Positions 17,538 through 27,613 of a stretch of 64,000 bases of DNA are shown here, in pieces. The translations under genes and the position numbers were made by a program. Within the stretch, counting starts at the first letter, position 1. Every line of letters begins with the position of its first letter. The DNA comes from Arachidicoccus soli (GTDB lineage: Bacteria > Bacteroidota > Bacteroidia > Chitinophagales > Chitinophagaceae): assembly GCF_003600625.1 (NCBI RefSeq), contig NZ_CP032489.1, positions 3,534,001 through 3,598,000 of the forward strand. Direction: 5' to 3'. Below the pieces are notes generated by a model. That model did no database searches, was not told where the DNA came from, and saw only the letters and a list, made by a program, of their open reading frames with translations.

Positions 17538-19982
17538 ATGCGCGTATTAAAGTTTGGCGGGTCTTCCGTCGCAAACGCAGATAATATCAAAAAAGTTGCG
17601 GCTATCATAAGTCACGCAAAAGAAGGCAAGAAAATAATCGTTGTTTCCGCTATGAGTGGCGTCACCAATCAACTGCTACATATTGGAAATACTGCAGCAA
17701 AAGCCGATGAAAGTTACAAAACTATTTTACAAGATTTGTTAAATCATCACTTAAATGAAGCGAAAAAATTATTACCAGTAACTACTCAAAGCGCCTGTCT
17801 AAGCAGTATCATGCAATTGTTTAATGAAATTGAGGAAATTGCAGAGAGCGTTTGCCATCTTAAAGAATTTTCTCCTGCCACCAAAGACCGCATCTTAAGT
17901 TTCGGAGAAATATTATCCAGTAAAATCATTTCCGCGCATTTTTATTCCATAGGCTTAAAACATGTTTGGATGGATACACGCGAGCTTATTTTAACCAATT
18001 CAAAATTTGGTGCCGCAGAAGTAAAATTCGCAGAAACAAATAAACTAATTAAAGAAAAGATCACTCATTCAGAGGACGATATTTTTCTTGCACCGGGCTT
18101 TATCGCTAGCAATAAGAGAAACCAAGTAACGACTTTAGGTCGTGGCGGCTCTGACTATACAGCAGCTATATTTGCAGCCGCTACGAATGCTGAATTATTA
18201 GAAATATGGACAGATGTATCAGGCATGATGACTGCAGACCCAAGGTGGGTTAGTAATGCGAAACCCATCCCTTTTATCTCTTTTAAGGAAGCAATGGAAT
18301 TATCACATTTTGGGGCCAAAGTTATTTATCCGCCAACGATTATTCCAGCCATGCAAGCCGGCATACCTATCAAAATAAAAAACACTTTTTCACCTAACGA
18401 TGAGGGGACTTATATTAGCGAGCAAATTGAAGGGGAACATGCAGATATTGTAACTGGTATTTCGAGTATTACTGAGATTGCATTATTAAGTCTGGAAGGA
18501 AGTGGAATGGTGGGCGTACCGGGAATTTCAAAGGTTCTGTTCGAAGCATTAGCCACAGCTCAAATAAATGTTGTATTAATTACACAAAGTTCTTCCGAAC
18601 ATTCTATTTGTGTAGCAATAAATGCCAATGAATTAGAAAGAGCAAAAGAAGTTTTGGATGCTACATTCAAAAATGATATTGAAGCTAAAAGAGTGGAACC
18701 TATAAAAGAAGAAAAAAATCTTTCTATCATTGCATTGGTGGGCGACAAAATGAAAAGCCATCCGGGCATTAGTGGCAAAATGTTTTCTGTACTGGGAAGA
18801 AATGGTATAAATGTACGCGCTATCGCACAAGGAAGTTCCGAGAAAAACATCTCAGCTGTAATTGCTTTTGATGATGTTAAAAAAGCAGTAAACGTATTAC
18901 ACGAAGCATTCTTTGAAAAGGTTTACAAACAATTAAATTTATTTATCGTAGGCACAGGCAATGTAGGAAGCAGACTGATTGAACAATTAAAACATCAATC
19001 AGATTATTTGTTGAAGAACTTAAATATCCAATTACGTGTTGCCGGTATGGCAAACAGCCGTAAGATGTTATTTTCTGATAATGGCGGCATTCATCTTGAT
19101 AGCTGGAAAGAAGACTTAAATAATGGGAGTAAATTTGAATTTGAAAAATTCATTCAAGAAATAATCAATAGTAACCTCCGCAACAGCGTGGTAGTAGATG
19201 TTACAGCCAACAAAAACATGGCTGAGAATTACCATTTGCTTTTAGAAAAAAGTATAGCCGTTGTTGCATGTAACAAAATTGCTTGTTCCTCTTCTTTCGA
19301 ATATTACAAAAAGCTAAAATTATTATCTAAAGAATTTAATGCACCATTCTTCTTTGAAACGAATGTGGGCGCAGGACTTCCGATCATTGGAACATTGAAT
19401 GATCTACTTCGCAGTGGCGATGAAATCGTGAAAATGCAGGCGGTATTATCTGGTACTCTAAATTTTGTGTTTAATAATTATGACGGGAAGAAAACATTTG
19501 CAAAGGTCGTGAAACAGGCACAGGATGAGGGTTATACAGAACCCGATCCAAGATTGGATTTAGGTGGCACGGATGTAATGCGAAAAATAATGATCTTGGC
19601 TCGTGAGGCAGGCAACGAAATCAACATGGAAGATATTGCCAACGAACAATTTTTGCCTGCATCTTGTTTTGAAGGAAATGTCGAGGATTTCTATAAAGAG
19701 TTAGCGCTTAATGAGGATCATTTTAAAAAATTATACCAAGAAGCATCTGACAAAAACTGTAAATTAAAATATGTAGCCACTTTCGCGGAGGGCAAAGCCA
19801 ATGTGGGTTTACAAGCCGTAAACGAGCAATCTGATTTTTATCATTTATACGGAAAAGATAATATTGTATTGTTTTTTACAAAACGTTATCCAGATCAACC
19901 ATTGGTAATTAAAGGCGCCGGCGCTGGTGCAGAAGTGACAGCTAGCGGTGTTTTTGCCGATTTGATAAAAGCGGTTTCATAA
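17538..19982 (+). CDS. thrA: Bifunctional aspartokinase / homoserine dehydrogenase I
   Basis: This 814-residue fusion has an aspartokinase domain at about 1-295 (KFGGSSVAN; GRGGSDYTAAIFAA; ELWTDVSGMMTADPR). Two ACT-type regulatory segments follow at about 305-455 (SLEGSGMVGVPGISKVLFEAL; IALVGDKMKSHPGISGKMFSVL). The homoserine dehydrogenase domain covers about 470-814, with the NAD(P) loop LFIVGTGNVGSRL, then SGTLNFVFNNY and PRLDLGGTDVMRKIMILARE. It makes aspartyl phosphate and later reduces aspartate semialdehyde to homoserine. It is the first gene of thrABC behind a Thr/Ile leader. The ACT domains suggest threonine feedback as well. A second, unfused homoserine dehydrogenase is encoded at 39956-41212. 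Confidence 0.97.
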   Translation: MRVLKFGGSSVANADNIKKVAAIISHAKEGKKIIVVSAMSGVTNQLLHIGNTAAKADESYKTILQDLLNHHLNEAKKLLPVTTQSACLSSIMQLFNEIEEIAESVCHLKEFSPATKDRILSFGEILSSKIISAHFYSIGLKHVWMDTRELILTNSKFGAAEVKFAETNKLIKEKITHSEDDIFLAPGFIASNKRNQVTTLGRGGSDYTAAIFAAATNAELLEIWTDVSGMMTADPRWVSNAKPIPFISFKEAMELSHFGAKVIYPPTIIPAMQAGIPIKIKNTFSPNDEGTYISEQIEGEHADIVTGISSITEIALLSLEGSGMVGVPGISKVLFEALATAQINVVLITQSSSEHSICVAINANELERAKEVLDATFKNDIEAKRVEPIKEEKNLSIIALVGDKMKSHPGISGKMFSVLGRNGINVRAIAQGSSEKNISAVIAFDDVKKAVNVLHEAFFEKVYKQLNLFIVGTGNVGSRLIEQLKHQSDYLLKNLNIQLRVAGMANSRKMLFSDNGGIHLDSWKEDLNNGSKFEFEKFIQEIINSNLRNSVVVDVTANKNMAENYHLLLEKSIAVVACNKIACSSSFEYYKKLKLLSKEFNAPFFFETNVGAGLPIIGTLNDLLRSGDEIVKMQAVLSGTLNFVFNNYDGKKTFAKVVKQAQDEGYTEPDPRLDLGGTDVMRKIMILAREAGNEINMEDIANEQFLPASCFEGNVEDFYKELALNEDHFKKLYQEASDKNCKLKYVATFAEGKANVGLQAVNEQSDFYHLYGKDNIVLFFTKRYPDQPLVIKGAGAGAEVTASGVFADLIKAVS

Positions 19983-20026
19983 AATTAAATTCTAAATCCA
20001 AAGTTTACAAATCATCAACCTCTATT

Positions 20027-20944
20027 ATGAAATCTTGTACTGTATATGCTCCGGGCACTGTGGCTAATTTAGTATGTGGCTTTGATATATTAGGCCTTTG
20101 CCTGAGTTCGCCTACAGATAAAATGGAAGTAAAACTTCTAAATGAAAGAAAAATAATTGTAAAAAGTGCTGACGGCTATCCTTTACCAGAAGATCCAGCT
20201 TTGAATACTGCAGGCGCTCCATTACTTGAAATCATTAAAGACATAAACGAAAACATAGGCTTTGAAGTTTTGATTTACAAAAACATAAAACCGGGTAGTG
20301 GCGTAGGTTCTAGCGCAGCCAGCGCAGCTGGTGCAGTCGTAGCGGCCAATCATTTACTAGGCAACCGTTTTAGCAAAGAACAACAAATTCAATATGCCAT
20401 GTTTGGCGAAAAAGTAGCAAGTGGTGTTAAACATGCAGACAATGTAGCTCCTTGCATTTATGGAGGCATTACATTAATTCGTTCCATCAACCCTTTAGAC
20501 ATTATTCCTTTACCTGCTCCCGATTTATATGTAACTGTTGTGCATCCCCAAATAGAAGTACGTACAGCAGATGCACGCGCCATTTTAAAACATCAAATAG
20601 AATTGAAAAACGCCATTAAGCAATGGGGTAATATTGCAGGTCTGGTAGCCGGTATTTTAAAAAACGATGTTGAGCTTATTGGTCGTTCATTGGAAGATCA
20701 TATTATCGAACCTATAAGAAGCCAATTAATTCCCGGCTTTGCAGAATTAAAGCAAAACTGTTTATCTGCAGGAGCTTTAGGCGGCGGTATTTCCGGTTCA
20801 GGGCCGTCTATTTTTATGCTTAGTAAAACCGAAGAAACAGCCATAAAAGTAGAAGCAGAAATGCAAAAAATATATACCAATTTACAAGTGGACTATCACA
20901 CTTATATTTCTAAAATAAACAAACAAGGATGTACGATAGAGTAA
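20027..20944 (+). CDS. thrB: Homoserine kinase
   Basis: This 305-residue GHMP-family kinase has an N-terminal APGTVANLVCGFDILG, the ATP-binding loop PGSGVGSSAASAAGAVVAAN (about 91-110), and motif 3 AGALGGGISGSGPSIF near 248-263. It phosphorylates homoserine, committing it to threonine. It follows thrA by 44 bp. The length is normal and the ATG start is immediately before the conserved beta strand. Confidence 0.97.
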   Translation: MKSCTVYAPGTVANLVCGFDILGLCLSSPTDKMEVKLLNERKIIVKSADGYPLPEDPALNTAGAPLLEIIKDINENIGFEVLIYKNIKPGSGVGSSAASAAGAVVAANHLLGNRFSKEQQIQYAMFGEKVASGVKHADNVAPCIYGGITLIRSINPLDIIPLPAPDLYVTVVHPQIEVRTADARAILKHQIELKNAIKQWGNIAGLVAGILKNDVELIGRSLEDHIIEPIRSQLIPGFAELKQNCLSAGALGGGISGSGPSIFMLSKTEETAIKVEAEMQKIYTNLQVDYHTYISKINKQGCTIE

Positions 20945-20980
20945 TTCCTTCTAAAAGCTCTTCAATATTAAGAAGGGATT
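20943..20980 (+). other. Stem-loop between thrB and thrC
   Basis: AATTCCTTCT and AGAAGGGATT form a 10-bp stem with one G-U pair. It starts at the thrB stop codon. It has no T-run, so it may influence mRNA stability or thrC translation instead of ending transcription. Confidence 0.5.
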
Positions 20981-21016
20981 AACCATCTAAATTTCAAATC
21001 TTTAATAAAAATAATA

Positions 21017-22312
21017 ATGCGCTATTATAGTTTAAATAAAAAATCTCCTTCAGTAAGTTTTAAAGAAGCTGTCGTGAGCGGGCAAGCTCCTGACAGAGGT
21101 TTATATTTCCCAGAAAAAATTCCTGCACTTTCTACAAATCTGAAAGAAAATTTATCTAATTTATCTAAAGAAGATATTTCATTCGAAGTAATGAAACCTT
21201 TTGTGGATAAGGACTTACCGGACAATGAGTTAAGAAGAATTGTATCAGAAACTATTAATTTCCCGTTCCCTCTTGTGACTATAAATGAAAACATTTCTTC
21301 GCTCGAATTGTTTCATGGCCCTACTTATGCTTTTAAAGATGTTGGAGCAAGATTCATGAGTAGATGCCTGGGGTATTTTAATCAAAACAATCATAGGAAA
21401 ACAACCATATTGGTCGCTACTTCCGGAGATACAGGGGGTGCTGTTGCCAATGGATTCTTAGGTGTGGAAGGCGTGGAGGTTATTATATTATACCCTTCGG
21501 GAAAAGTAAGCCCAGTACAAGAATTACAGCTAACTACCTGTGGGCAAAATATTACTGCACTTGAGGTAAAAGGTACATTTGACGATTGTCAGGCCATCGT
21601 AAAGGAAGCATTTACCGATAATGATTTGAATGATAAATATCAATTAACCTCAGCAAATTCCATCAATGTTGGCAGATGGTTGCCACAGCAATTATATTAT
21701 TTCTTTGCCTTACAACAATGGAAAGAAAAAGAACCGCCAATTGTATGTGTTCCTAGTGGCAATTTCGGCAATATCTGCGCAGGCGTCTTGGCACATATTT
21801 CCGGCTTACCGGTAAAACATTTTATTGCGGCATGCAATGCCAACGATACTGTTCCAGAGTATTTAGCAACAGAGAAGTATCCTGAAAAAAAATCAGTTGC
21901 TACGATATCTAACGCAATGGATGTGGCCAATCCAAGTAATTTTATTAGGGTGATGGAATTGTTTCATCAACAGCTTCCAGAATTGAAAAAGTCATTTAGC
22001 AGTGTTTCTATTTCTGACAATATCACAAGAAAAACCATAACTAGGGTTTTCGACGAAACAGGCTACATGTTAGATCCACACGGGGCTGTAGCTTATCATG
22101 CGCTTGACAATTATTTACAAAAAAATAAAAATACTAAAGGATTTATTTTAGAAACTGCGCACCCAGTAAAATTTCCTGATGTAGTAGAAGATTTGTTGCA
22201 AGTTAAAATCCCATTACCAGAAGAAGCTAAACATCTTTTTGAAAAAGAAAAAAAGAGTATCCTTATGGAAGCAAGTTTTGAAAAAATAAAAGAATGGATG
22301 ATGGGAAGATAA
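21017..22312 (+). CDS. thrC: Threonine synthase
   Basis: This 431-residue PLP enzyme has the N-terminal threonine-synthase block (MRYYSLNKKSPSVSFKEAV). The PLP lysine lies in GPTYAFKDVGARFM (about 96-109), the phosphate-binding region in ATSGDTGGAVANGFLG, and a C-terminal part reads LDPHGAVAYHALD and LETAHPVKFPDVVED. It converts O-phosphohomoserine to threonine. It is the last gene of the thr operon, 72 bp after thrB. Confidence 0.96.
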   Translation: MRYYSLNKKSPSVSFKEAVVSGQAPDRGLYFPEKIPALSTNLKENLSNLSKEDISFEVMKPFVDKDLPDNELRRIVSETINFPFPLVTINENISSLELFHGPTYAFKDVGARFMSRCLGYFNQNNHRKTTILVATSGDTGGAVANGFLGVEGVEVIILYPSGKVSPVQELQLTTCGQNITALEVKGTFDDCQAIVKEAFTDNDLNDKYQLTSANSINVGRWLPQQLYYFFALQQWKEKEPPIVCVPSGNFGNICAGVLAHISGLPVKHFIAACNANDTVPEYLATEKYPEKKSVATISNAMDVANPSNFIRVMELFHQQLPELKKSFSSVSISDNITRKTITRVFDETGYMLDPHGAVAYHALDNYLQKNKNTKGFILETAHPVKFPDVVEDLLQVKIPLPEEAKHLFEKEKKSILMEASFEKIKEWMMGR

Positions 22313-22420
22313 ATCTAAAAAACACTCAAATAAATCAGACGTATTAAGTTAACAGATAAATAAAAATAGTTGGAAAATTGTTATAAGATATCTGATTTAC
22401 ATTTATTCAGAAAATCGTTC

Positions 22421-22451
22421 TTTGTGAGAGGGCAAAATACCAGTAAATTTG
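22421..22451 (+). promoter_or_regulatory. Promoter of the glycosyltransferase gene
   Basis: TTTG at 22421-22424, a 19-bp spacer and TAAATTTG at 22444-22451 give a full match to the Bacteroidota consensus. The start site would fall about 30 nt before the ATG at 22490. Confidence 0.65.
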
Positions 22452-22489
22452 TCATAGATATATTTCAATAAATTTTTTATTTTGAAGAA

Positions 22490-23173
22490 ATGTTATGTGA
22501 TGAAATAATTACGACAAATTCACTCTCTCCTTTTTTCTCTGTGGTTATTACTACTTATAATAGATCAACTCTTTTAAAGAGAGCAATAGATTCTTTAATC
22601 GCCCAAACCGAAAAAGACTGGGAGGTCTTAATTATTGATGATGGAAGTACAGATGACACCCCGGTTCAAGCGCTAAAATATCTTTCTAAAACAATTAAGA
22701 TAAGATATGTTCAACAAAAATCTTTAGGCTATGCAGGAGCCAAAAATACAGGTATCCTTTTGTCATTGGGCAAGTATATTACATTCTTAGATTCTGACGA
22801 CGAATACGCACCTACGCACCTCGAACTAAGAAAGAAAATCATTCAAGAAGCAGCATGTGTGGATTTTTTGCATGGTGGAGTGAAAATAATAGGCAGTTCT
22901 TTGGTTCCTGACAAAAACAATTATGGCAGAATGATTAACCTGTCTGAGTGTGTTATTGGTGGCACTTTTTTTATCAGAAAACAATTGGCTCTTTCTATAG
23001 GAGGCTTTCCTAAAATACCACTTGGTAGCGATGCGGCTTTATTTGAAAATATCTGCAAAACAAAGTCCACGATTATAAAAACTGAGATCCCCACATATAT
23101 CTATCATAGAGAAACAGAGAATTCCATCACAAATAATCTTGCTAAAATAAGAAGTTTGCCTGTAAACAGTTAA
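22490..23173 (+). CDS. Family 2 glycosyltransferase
   Basis: This 227-residue GT-A glycosyltransferase has no membrane segment. Motifs are FSVVITTYNRSTLLKRAIDSL, LIIDDGSTDDT (nucleotide-sugar binding), AGAKNTGI and FLDSDDEY, with the DxD-type metal ligand. The C-terminal part, with GGFPKIPLGSDAALFENI, is typical of enzymes that add sugars to cell-surface glycans. It stands alone with its own promoter. The donor and acceptor are unknown. It is at the short end for GT2 but the domain looks complete. Confidence 0.9.
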   Translation: MLCDEIITTNSLSPFFSVVITTYNRSTLLKRAIDSLIAQTEKDWEVLIIDDGSTDDTPVQALKYLSKTIKIRYVQQKSLGYAGAKNTGILLSLGKYITFLDSDDEYAPTHLELRKKIIQEAACVDFLHGGVKIIGSSLVPDKNNYGRMINLSECVIGGTFFIRKQLALSIGGFPKIPLGSDAALFENICKTKSTIIKTEIPTYIYHRETENSITNNLAKIRSLPVNS

Positions 23174-23202
23174 TGATAACGCAAAACAGTTATTGAATAA
23201 AA

Positions 23203-23227
23203 GCCCATCACAGTAAACTGGATGGGC
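23203..23227 (-). terminator. Shared hairpin terminator between convergent genes
   Basis: GCCCATC and GATGGGC form a 7-bp stem, with a nested CAGT / ACTG. On the minus strand it is followed by TTTTATT. It can end helicase read-through, 235 bp beyond that gene's stop, and may also stop transcription of the glycosyltransferase gene. Confidence 0.6.
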
Positions 23228-23462
23228 CTTACATTTCACAAAACTAAACTGAACCAAATCAAAGAATTCACATAAAAGTCGAAAAACGGACCTCTATAAT
23301 AAATATTTTAAAGCAGGAGATCTTATTTACAAAAAACAACCACTCCGCCGCCGACAAAAGTAGGGGATTATTAAAATAATCCTTTCAAAACAAGACTATT
23401 TGTAGTACAACGTTTGCGTAAATTTAGCATGAAAGCTAATGCCAATTCACCTAAATGAATCA

Positions 23463-25706
23463 TTAAAATTTATTAGTTTTTTTTATCAATTCACGGTAAG
23501 CCATTACCGCTTTTATTTGTGCATAAGAAAACTTTTCATCAAAAGCATTTCTTATTTCTGAGGAAGATTCATTTGGTTGCTTTTCCAAGAAAGCAGAAAG
23601 CAGTTGCAACTCTTTTTGAGAAACAAATACCGAAATATCCACTTCTCCTGTCTCTATAAAGGTCGCAAGATGTCCTTCAATAGTGCCTTTTGCCAGGTTT
23701 CTTTCTTTTGCAATTTCTTCGATAGATTTCCTTTGTTGATGCAGCTCAAGGCTAATATGCTTCGTAGTGCCTTTGGGTAATTTCCTTAAAGGCAGTAACT
23801 TTTCTTCTACAATAACTTCTGTAGGTTGGTTTATATTCCTTATAGATTGCAGCCAATCACTCACATTTTTCGATTGACACATTGCAGTGGTTATAGAAAT
23901 AATTTGCTGCAACTGCTGTTTCTTTCTTTCAAAAGGGATAAGCAATTGTAATAATTGCGTTTGCAATTTTCCAGTTCGTTTTAATGCTTTTAGTTCAAGC
24001 ATTTGCATCTTCAATGGGGCAATAATTTCCTTTTCTAAAGCATTCAAAAACCATTCGCAGGCAGTATTTGCGCGATTATGCAACGACTCATATCCTTCTT
24101 TTTTTGCGGAATACATCAAGCCATCTAATTGTTTAACAAAAGCTCCCGCAGTATCTGCCTGTTTATTTATTTTATGAAATGAATCTTTTATTCTGGTTAC
24201 AAAATCTTCCTTTTCTTGAAATAATTTTGTTTCATTTTCTTCGATATACTCTGCCATCAAAGTTCTCAATTTTTCCCAATCGAAAGCATTGATAATTGAT
24301 TGGCAAACAAATTCTTTCTGCTCCTCCTCCAAAATACCATCTAAAGAATCTTCTTTAATTTCTTGAGAAGAAAAATCAAGCACATCTTGATTAGTAGAAA
24401 TAGCTGAAGGATAAATTCTAGAGCGCAAAACCAAACCATCCAAACTGCGCAAACGGCTAAGCGCCACATAAACCTGGCCGGCCGCAAATGAAGCACCCGC
24501 ATCAATTACTGCCTTATCAAAGGTGAGTCCTTGACTTTTGTGAATAGTAATGGCCCAAGCTAAACGGATAGGGAATTGCGAAAAAGTACCGAGTTCTTCT
24601 TCTTCGATTTTATCTGTTTCATTGTCATAATTGTATTTTATGTTTTGCCATTTTTCCAATTTCAATTCCAACAAATTATCTTCTTCCTGAAATCGAATTT
24701 TTATTTCTTTAGAAGAATTGATAGAATCGATGACCCCAATTTTCCCATTATAAAATTTTCGATCTTCTCCTTTATCATTTTTGATAAACATTATTTGCGC
24801 ACCCACTTTCAATTGCAAAACTTTATCGGCAGGAAAAGCGCGTTCAGGAAAATCCCGCTCCACAATGCCTTCAAATGAATATAGCTTTCCCGGCAGGTTT
24901 TTTAATGCTTGCTGATTAATTCTGTCGGCAATCGCATTATGGGAAGTAAGGGTAATAAAATTCGCTTCTTTCTCTGAAGAAAAATCAGGATTATAAAAGG
25001 AATTCAACACTTGTAAATCATTTTCCGAAACTTGATTGTTACGTACATGATTGAGCAACTGAATAAAACTTTCATTACTTTGACGATAAATTTTCTTGAG
25101 CTCCAAATACAATGGAGGAAAGTCTTTCAGCGCTTGTGCATCAAAGAAAAAAGGACTTTTGTAATATTCACTCAACAAACGCATTTCATCTTGTCGAACA
25201 ACTGGCGGTAATTGAAATAAGTCGCCAATAAAAATCATTTGCACACCACCAAAAGGCGTATGTGGCTTATGGCGAACATGCCTCAAAACATCATCCATCG
25301 CATCTAACAAATCTGCACGCACCATCGAAACTTCATCAATAATCAACAATTCTAACTCACGTATTAAGTCCAACTTTGCTTTACCTAATCGAAGTTTTGA
25401 AAGTAGTTGTTGTTTATTAAAAACCTGTTGATTCTCCGCTTCTCCCCAAAAACTTCGTAACCCTGAAATATATACTCCAAATGGTAATTGAAAAAAAGAA
25501 TGAATGGTAACACCACCTGCATTAATAGCGGCAACACCTGTAGGAGCAACAACAGCGAGTTTTTTATAACAGTTTTCTTTTATATATTTCAAGAAAGTAG
25601 TTTTACCAGTACCCGCTTTACCCGTTATAAATAAATTTTGATTGGTATAATTTACAAAGGAAACCGCTTGCGCAAACAATTTATTTTCTTCATCATTCAA
25701 TTCCAT
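23463..25706 (-). CDS. Pif1/RecD-like SF1B DNA helicase with C-terminal helix-turn-helix
   Basis: This 747-residue protein has Walker A GKAGTGKT at residues 29-36, Walker B LLIIDEVSMV and the later motifs QLPPVVRQ and WAITIHKSQGLTFDKAVID. These place it with Pif1/RecD-type 5'-3' helicases. Residues about 420-640 are a helical region. The end (about 655-745: KSIEEIAKERNLAKGTIEGHLATFIETGEVD) resembles the helix-turn-helix found at the C-terminus of some RecQ proteins. This combined architecture is recurrent in Bacteroidota. A role in replication restart or structured-DNA unwinding is inferred. It is divergent from hemH. A CAAAATTA box at 25751-25758 reads TAATTTTG on its strand and may be its -7 element. 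Confidence 0.9.
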   Translation of the reverse strand: MELNDEENKLFAQAVSFVNYTNQNLFITGKAGTGKTTFLKYIKENCYKKLAVVAPTGVAAINAGGVTIHSFFQLPFGVYISGLRSFWGEAENQQVFNKQQLLSKLRLGKAKLDLIRELELLIIDEVSMVRADLLDAMDDVLRHVRHKPHTPFGGVQMIFIGDLFQLPPVVRQDEMRLLSEYYKSPFFFDAQALKDFPPLYLELKKIYRQSNESFIQLLNHVRNNQVSENDLQVLNSFYNPDFSSEKEANFITLTSHNAIADRINQQALKNLPGKLYSFEGIVERDFPERAFPADKVLQLKVGAQIMFIKNDKGEDRKFYNGKIGVIDSINSSKEIKIRFQEEDNLLELKLEKWQNIKYNYDNETDKIEEEELGTFSQFPIRLAWAITIHKSQGLTFDKAVIDAGASFAAGQVYVALSRLRSLDGLVLRSRIYPSAISTNQDVLDFSSQEIKEDSLDGILEEEQKEFVCQSIINAFDWEKLRTLMAEYIEENETKLFQEKEDFVTRIKDSFHKINKQADTAGAFVKQLDGLMYSAKKEGYESLHNRANTACEWFLNALEKEIIAPLKMQMLELKALKRTGKLQTQLLQLLIPFERKKQQLQQIISITTAMCQSKNVSDWLQSIRNINQPTEVIVEEKLLPLRKLPKGTTKHISLELHQQRKSIEEIAKERNLAKGTIEGHLATFIETGEVDISVFVSQKELQLLSAFLEKQPNESSSEIRNAFDEKFSYAQIKAVMAYRELIKKTNKF

Positions 25707-25806
25707 ATTGGCAAGATAAGATGATTTTACGATTTTGTAATTTGCACACTCAAAATTATTTCCCTTATGCTAATCCAATATTAATATTAATTCGTAAATA
25801 TTTTAG

Positions 25807-25838
25807 GTTGCTTATCGAGACGAATTCAACTATTTTTG
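25807..25838 (+). promoter_or_regulatory. Probable hemH-hemJ promoter
   Basis: GTTG at 25807-25810, a 20-bp spacer and TATTTTTG at 25831-25838. The start codon of hemH is 19 bp further. Confidence 0.55.
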
Positions 25839-25857
25839 CAATTAATATAAAAACAGA

Positions 25858-26877
25858 ATGGCAAAGCGTGGTGTTATTTTAATGAATTTAGGCTCTCCTG
25901 ATTCTACAAGTGTAAAAGATTTAAGAAAATACTTGAATGAATTTTTAATGGACGAGCGCGTAATCGACAAACCATTATGGCTGCGTACTTTGCTTGTACG
26001 CGGCATCATCGTTCCTTTCCGTGCACCAAAATCTGCAGAAGCTTATAAGACTATTTGGTGGAAAGAAGGCTCGCCATTAGTGGTATTAACAGAACAGCTA
26101 AAGAAAGCTGTACAGTCAAAAATGTCGGAAACTGTGGAAGTTGCCATGCGCTACGGAAATCCTAACCCAACCCAAGCATACGAAAATTTATTAAAACAGA
26201 ATCCAGATTTAGAAGAAGTCGTTTTGGTGCCGCTTTATCCACATTATGCAATGAGTAGTTACGAAACTGCTGTCGAATATATGAAGGAAGTATACGCCAA
26301 AAAGAAATATACATTCGCACTAAAATCCGTTCCCCCTTTTTATAATCATCCGGCTTACATCAATGCTTTGGCAGAAAATATGCGGCCGTATTTGCAAGAA
26401 GATTTTGATCAATTGTTGTTCAGCTACCATGGAATTCCAGAACGGCATGTACAAAAAACCGACCCTACGGGAAAACATTGTCTGCAAGTAGAAAACTGTT
26501 GTTTTAAAAGTTGTGAAGCACACAAAACCTGTTATCGTCATCAAGTAACGATGACAAGTGAATTAGTCGCAAAAAAATTGGGCTTAAAAAAAGATAAATG
26601 GCAACAAAGTTACCAATCCCGCTTAGGTCGGGATCCTTGGCTTCAACCCAACACCCAGGTACGGTTACCTCAATTGCCAAAAGAAGGTGTAAAAAAATTA
26701 ATGATAGTTTGTCCATCTTTTGTAAGTGACTGTTTAGAAACCCTGGAAGAAATTGCCATTAGAGGAAAAGAAGATTATCTAAAATCTGGTGGCGAAAAAT
26801 ATACTTATATTCCTTGTATGAATACAAGTGAATTGTGGGTAGATACCGTGGTTCAATTAATAAATGAGGTAGCGTAA
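25858..26877 (+). CDS. hemH: Ferrochelatase
   Basis: This 339-residue protein inserts Fe2+ into protoporphyrin IX. Family signatures are VILMNLGSPDS at the start, LLFSYHGIPERHV with the catalytic His, and VCPSFVSDCLETLEEIAIRG with the conserved Glu. Between the HGIPERH block and the second domain there is a Cys-rich stretch (about 203-222: HCLQVENCCFKSCEAHKTCY). The gammaproteobacterial enzyme lacks it, though I recall it being common in Bacteroidota homologues. It may bind metal. hemJ follows after 51 bp. Confidence 0.95.
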   Translation: MAKRGVILMNLGSPDSTSVKDLRKYLNEFLMDERVIDKPLWLRTLLVRGIIVPFRAPKSAEAYKTIWWKEGSPLVVLTEQLKKAVQSKMSETVEVAMRYGNPNPTQAYENLLKQNPDLEEVVLVPLYPHYAMSSYETAVEYMKEVYAKKKYTFALKSVPPFYNHPAYINALAENMRPYLQEDFDQLLFSYHGIPERHVQKTDPTGKHCLQVENCCFKSCEAHKTCYRHQVTMTSELVAKKLGLKKDKWQQSYQSRLGRDPWLQPNTQVRLPQLPKEGVKKLMIVCPSFVSDCLETLEEIAIRGKEDYLKSGGEKYTYIPCMNTSELWVDTVVQLINEVA

Positions 26878-26928
26878 AAATCATCTGTTGTTGGTTCCTT
26901 GTTGTTTGTTCATCTCACATAATTCAAA

Positions 26929-27480
26929 ATGTATTTATACCTAAAAGCATTACACATCATTTTTATTGTAACCTGGTTTGCAGGTATGTTTTACATGCCG
27001 CGACTCTTTATTTACAATACAGAAGCACAAGAAAATAAAAATGAAGAAGTCCGCAAAGTTCTGACGAAACAATTTTCGGTAATGATGAAGCGTTTGTGGT
27101 ATGGTATCACTTTCCCATCTGCTATATTGACGTTGCTATTTGGTCCGGCTATCATGTTTATGGGACATTGGGACAAAACGCTTTTTGAATCTTCCGGCAG
27201 GTGGCTTTTAATAAAATTATGTTTTGTATTACTATTGTATATCTATTTTTTTTCTTTACAGAAAATATTAAAACAACAACTCAAAGGCATTTTTAAATAT
27301 AGTTCCATGCAACTGCGTTTATGGAACGAAGTTGCCACAATTTTCTTAATAGCGATTGTTTTCTTAGCCGTCGTAAAAAGTGCTATCAGTCTGGTTTACG
27401 GCGTTGTAGGATTGATTCTTTTTATTGCAGTATTGATGAGTGCAATAAAGATTTATAAGAAGATAAGAGAGAAGAAATAA
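26929..27480 (+). CDS. hemJ: Protoporphyrinogen IX oxidase, HemJ type
   Basis: This 183-residue integral membrane protein has about four hydrophobic segments. It begins YLYLKALHIIFIVTWFAGMFYMPRLFIY, the HemJ signature, with the conserved His at residue 9. The conserved Lys of the family is probably K96 in RWLLIKLC. HemJ oxidises protoporphyrinogen IX to protoporphyrin IX, the substrate of ferrochelatase, which is encoded just upstream. The pair thus catalyses the last two steps of protohaem synthesis. It can be mistaken for a CopD-like protein. Confidence 0.88.
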   Translation: MYLYLKALHIIFIVTWFAGMFYMPRLFIYNTEAQENKNEEVRKVLTKQFSVMMKRLWYGITFPSAILTLLFGPAIMFMGHWDKTLFESSGRWLLIKLCFVLLLYIYFFSLQKILKQQLKGIFKYSSMQLRLWNEVATIFLIAIVFLAVVKSAISLVYGVVGLILFIAVLMSAIKIYKKIREKK

Positions 27481-27613
27481 TTCAATACGCTGGAAGTCTT
27501 GGCCATAAAATAATCTAATTGGGAACTTAATATCAGTGCATTTTTAATGCAATAATTATACGCAATGCACACCAGCTGTGAAGGATTGATATTGCAAATG
27601 TCGATTAGCAATC

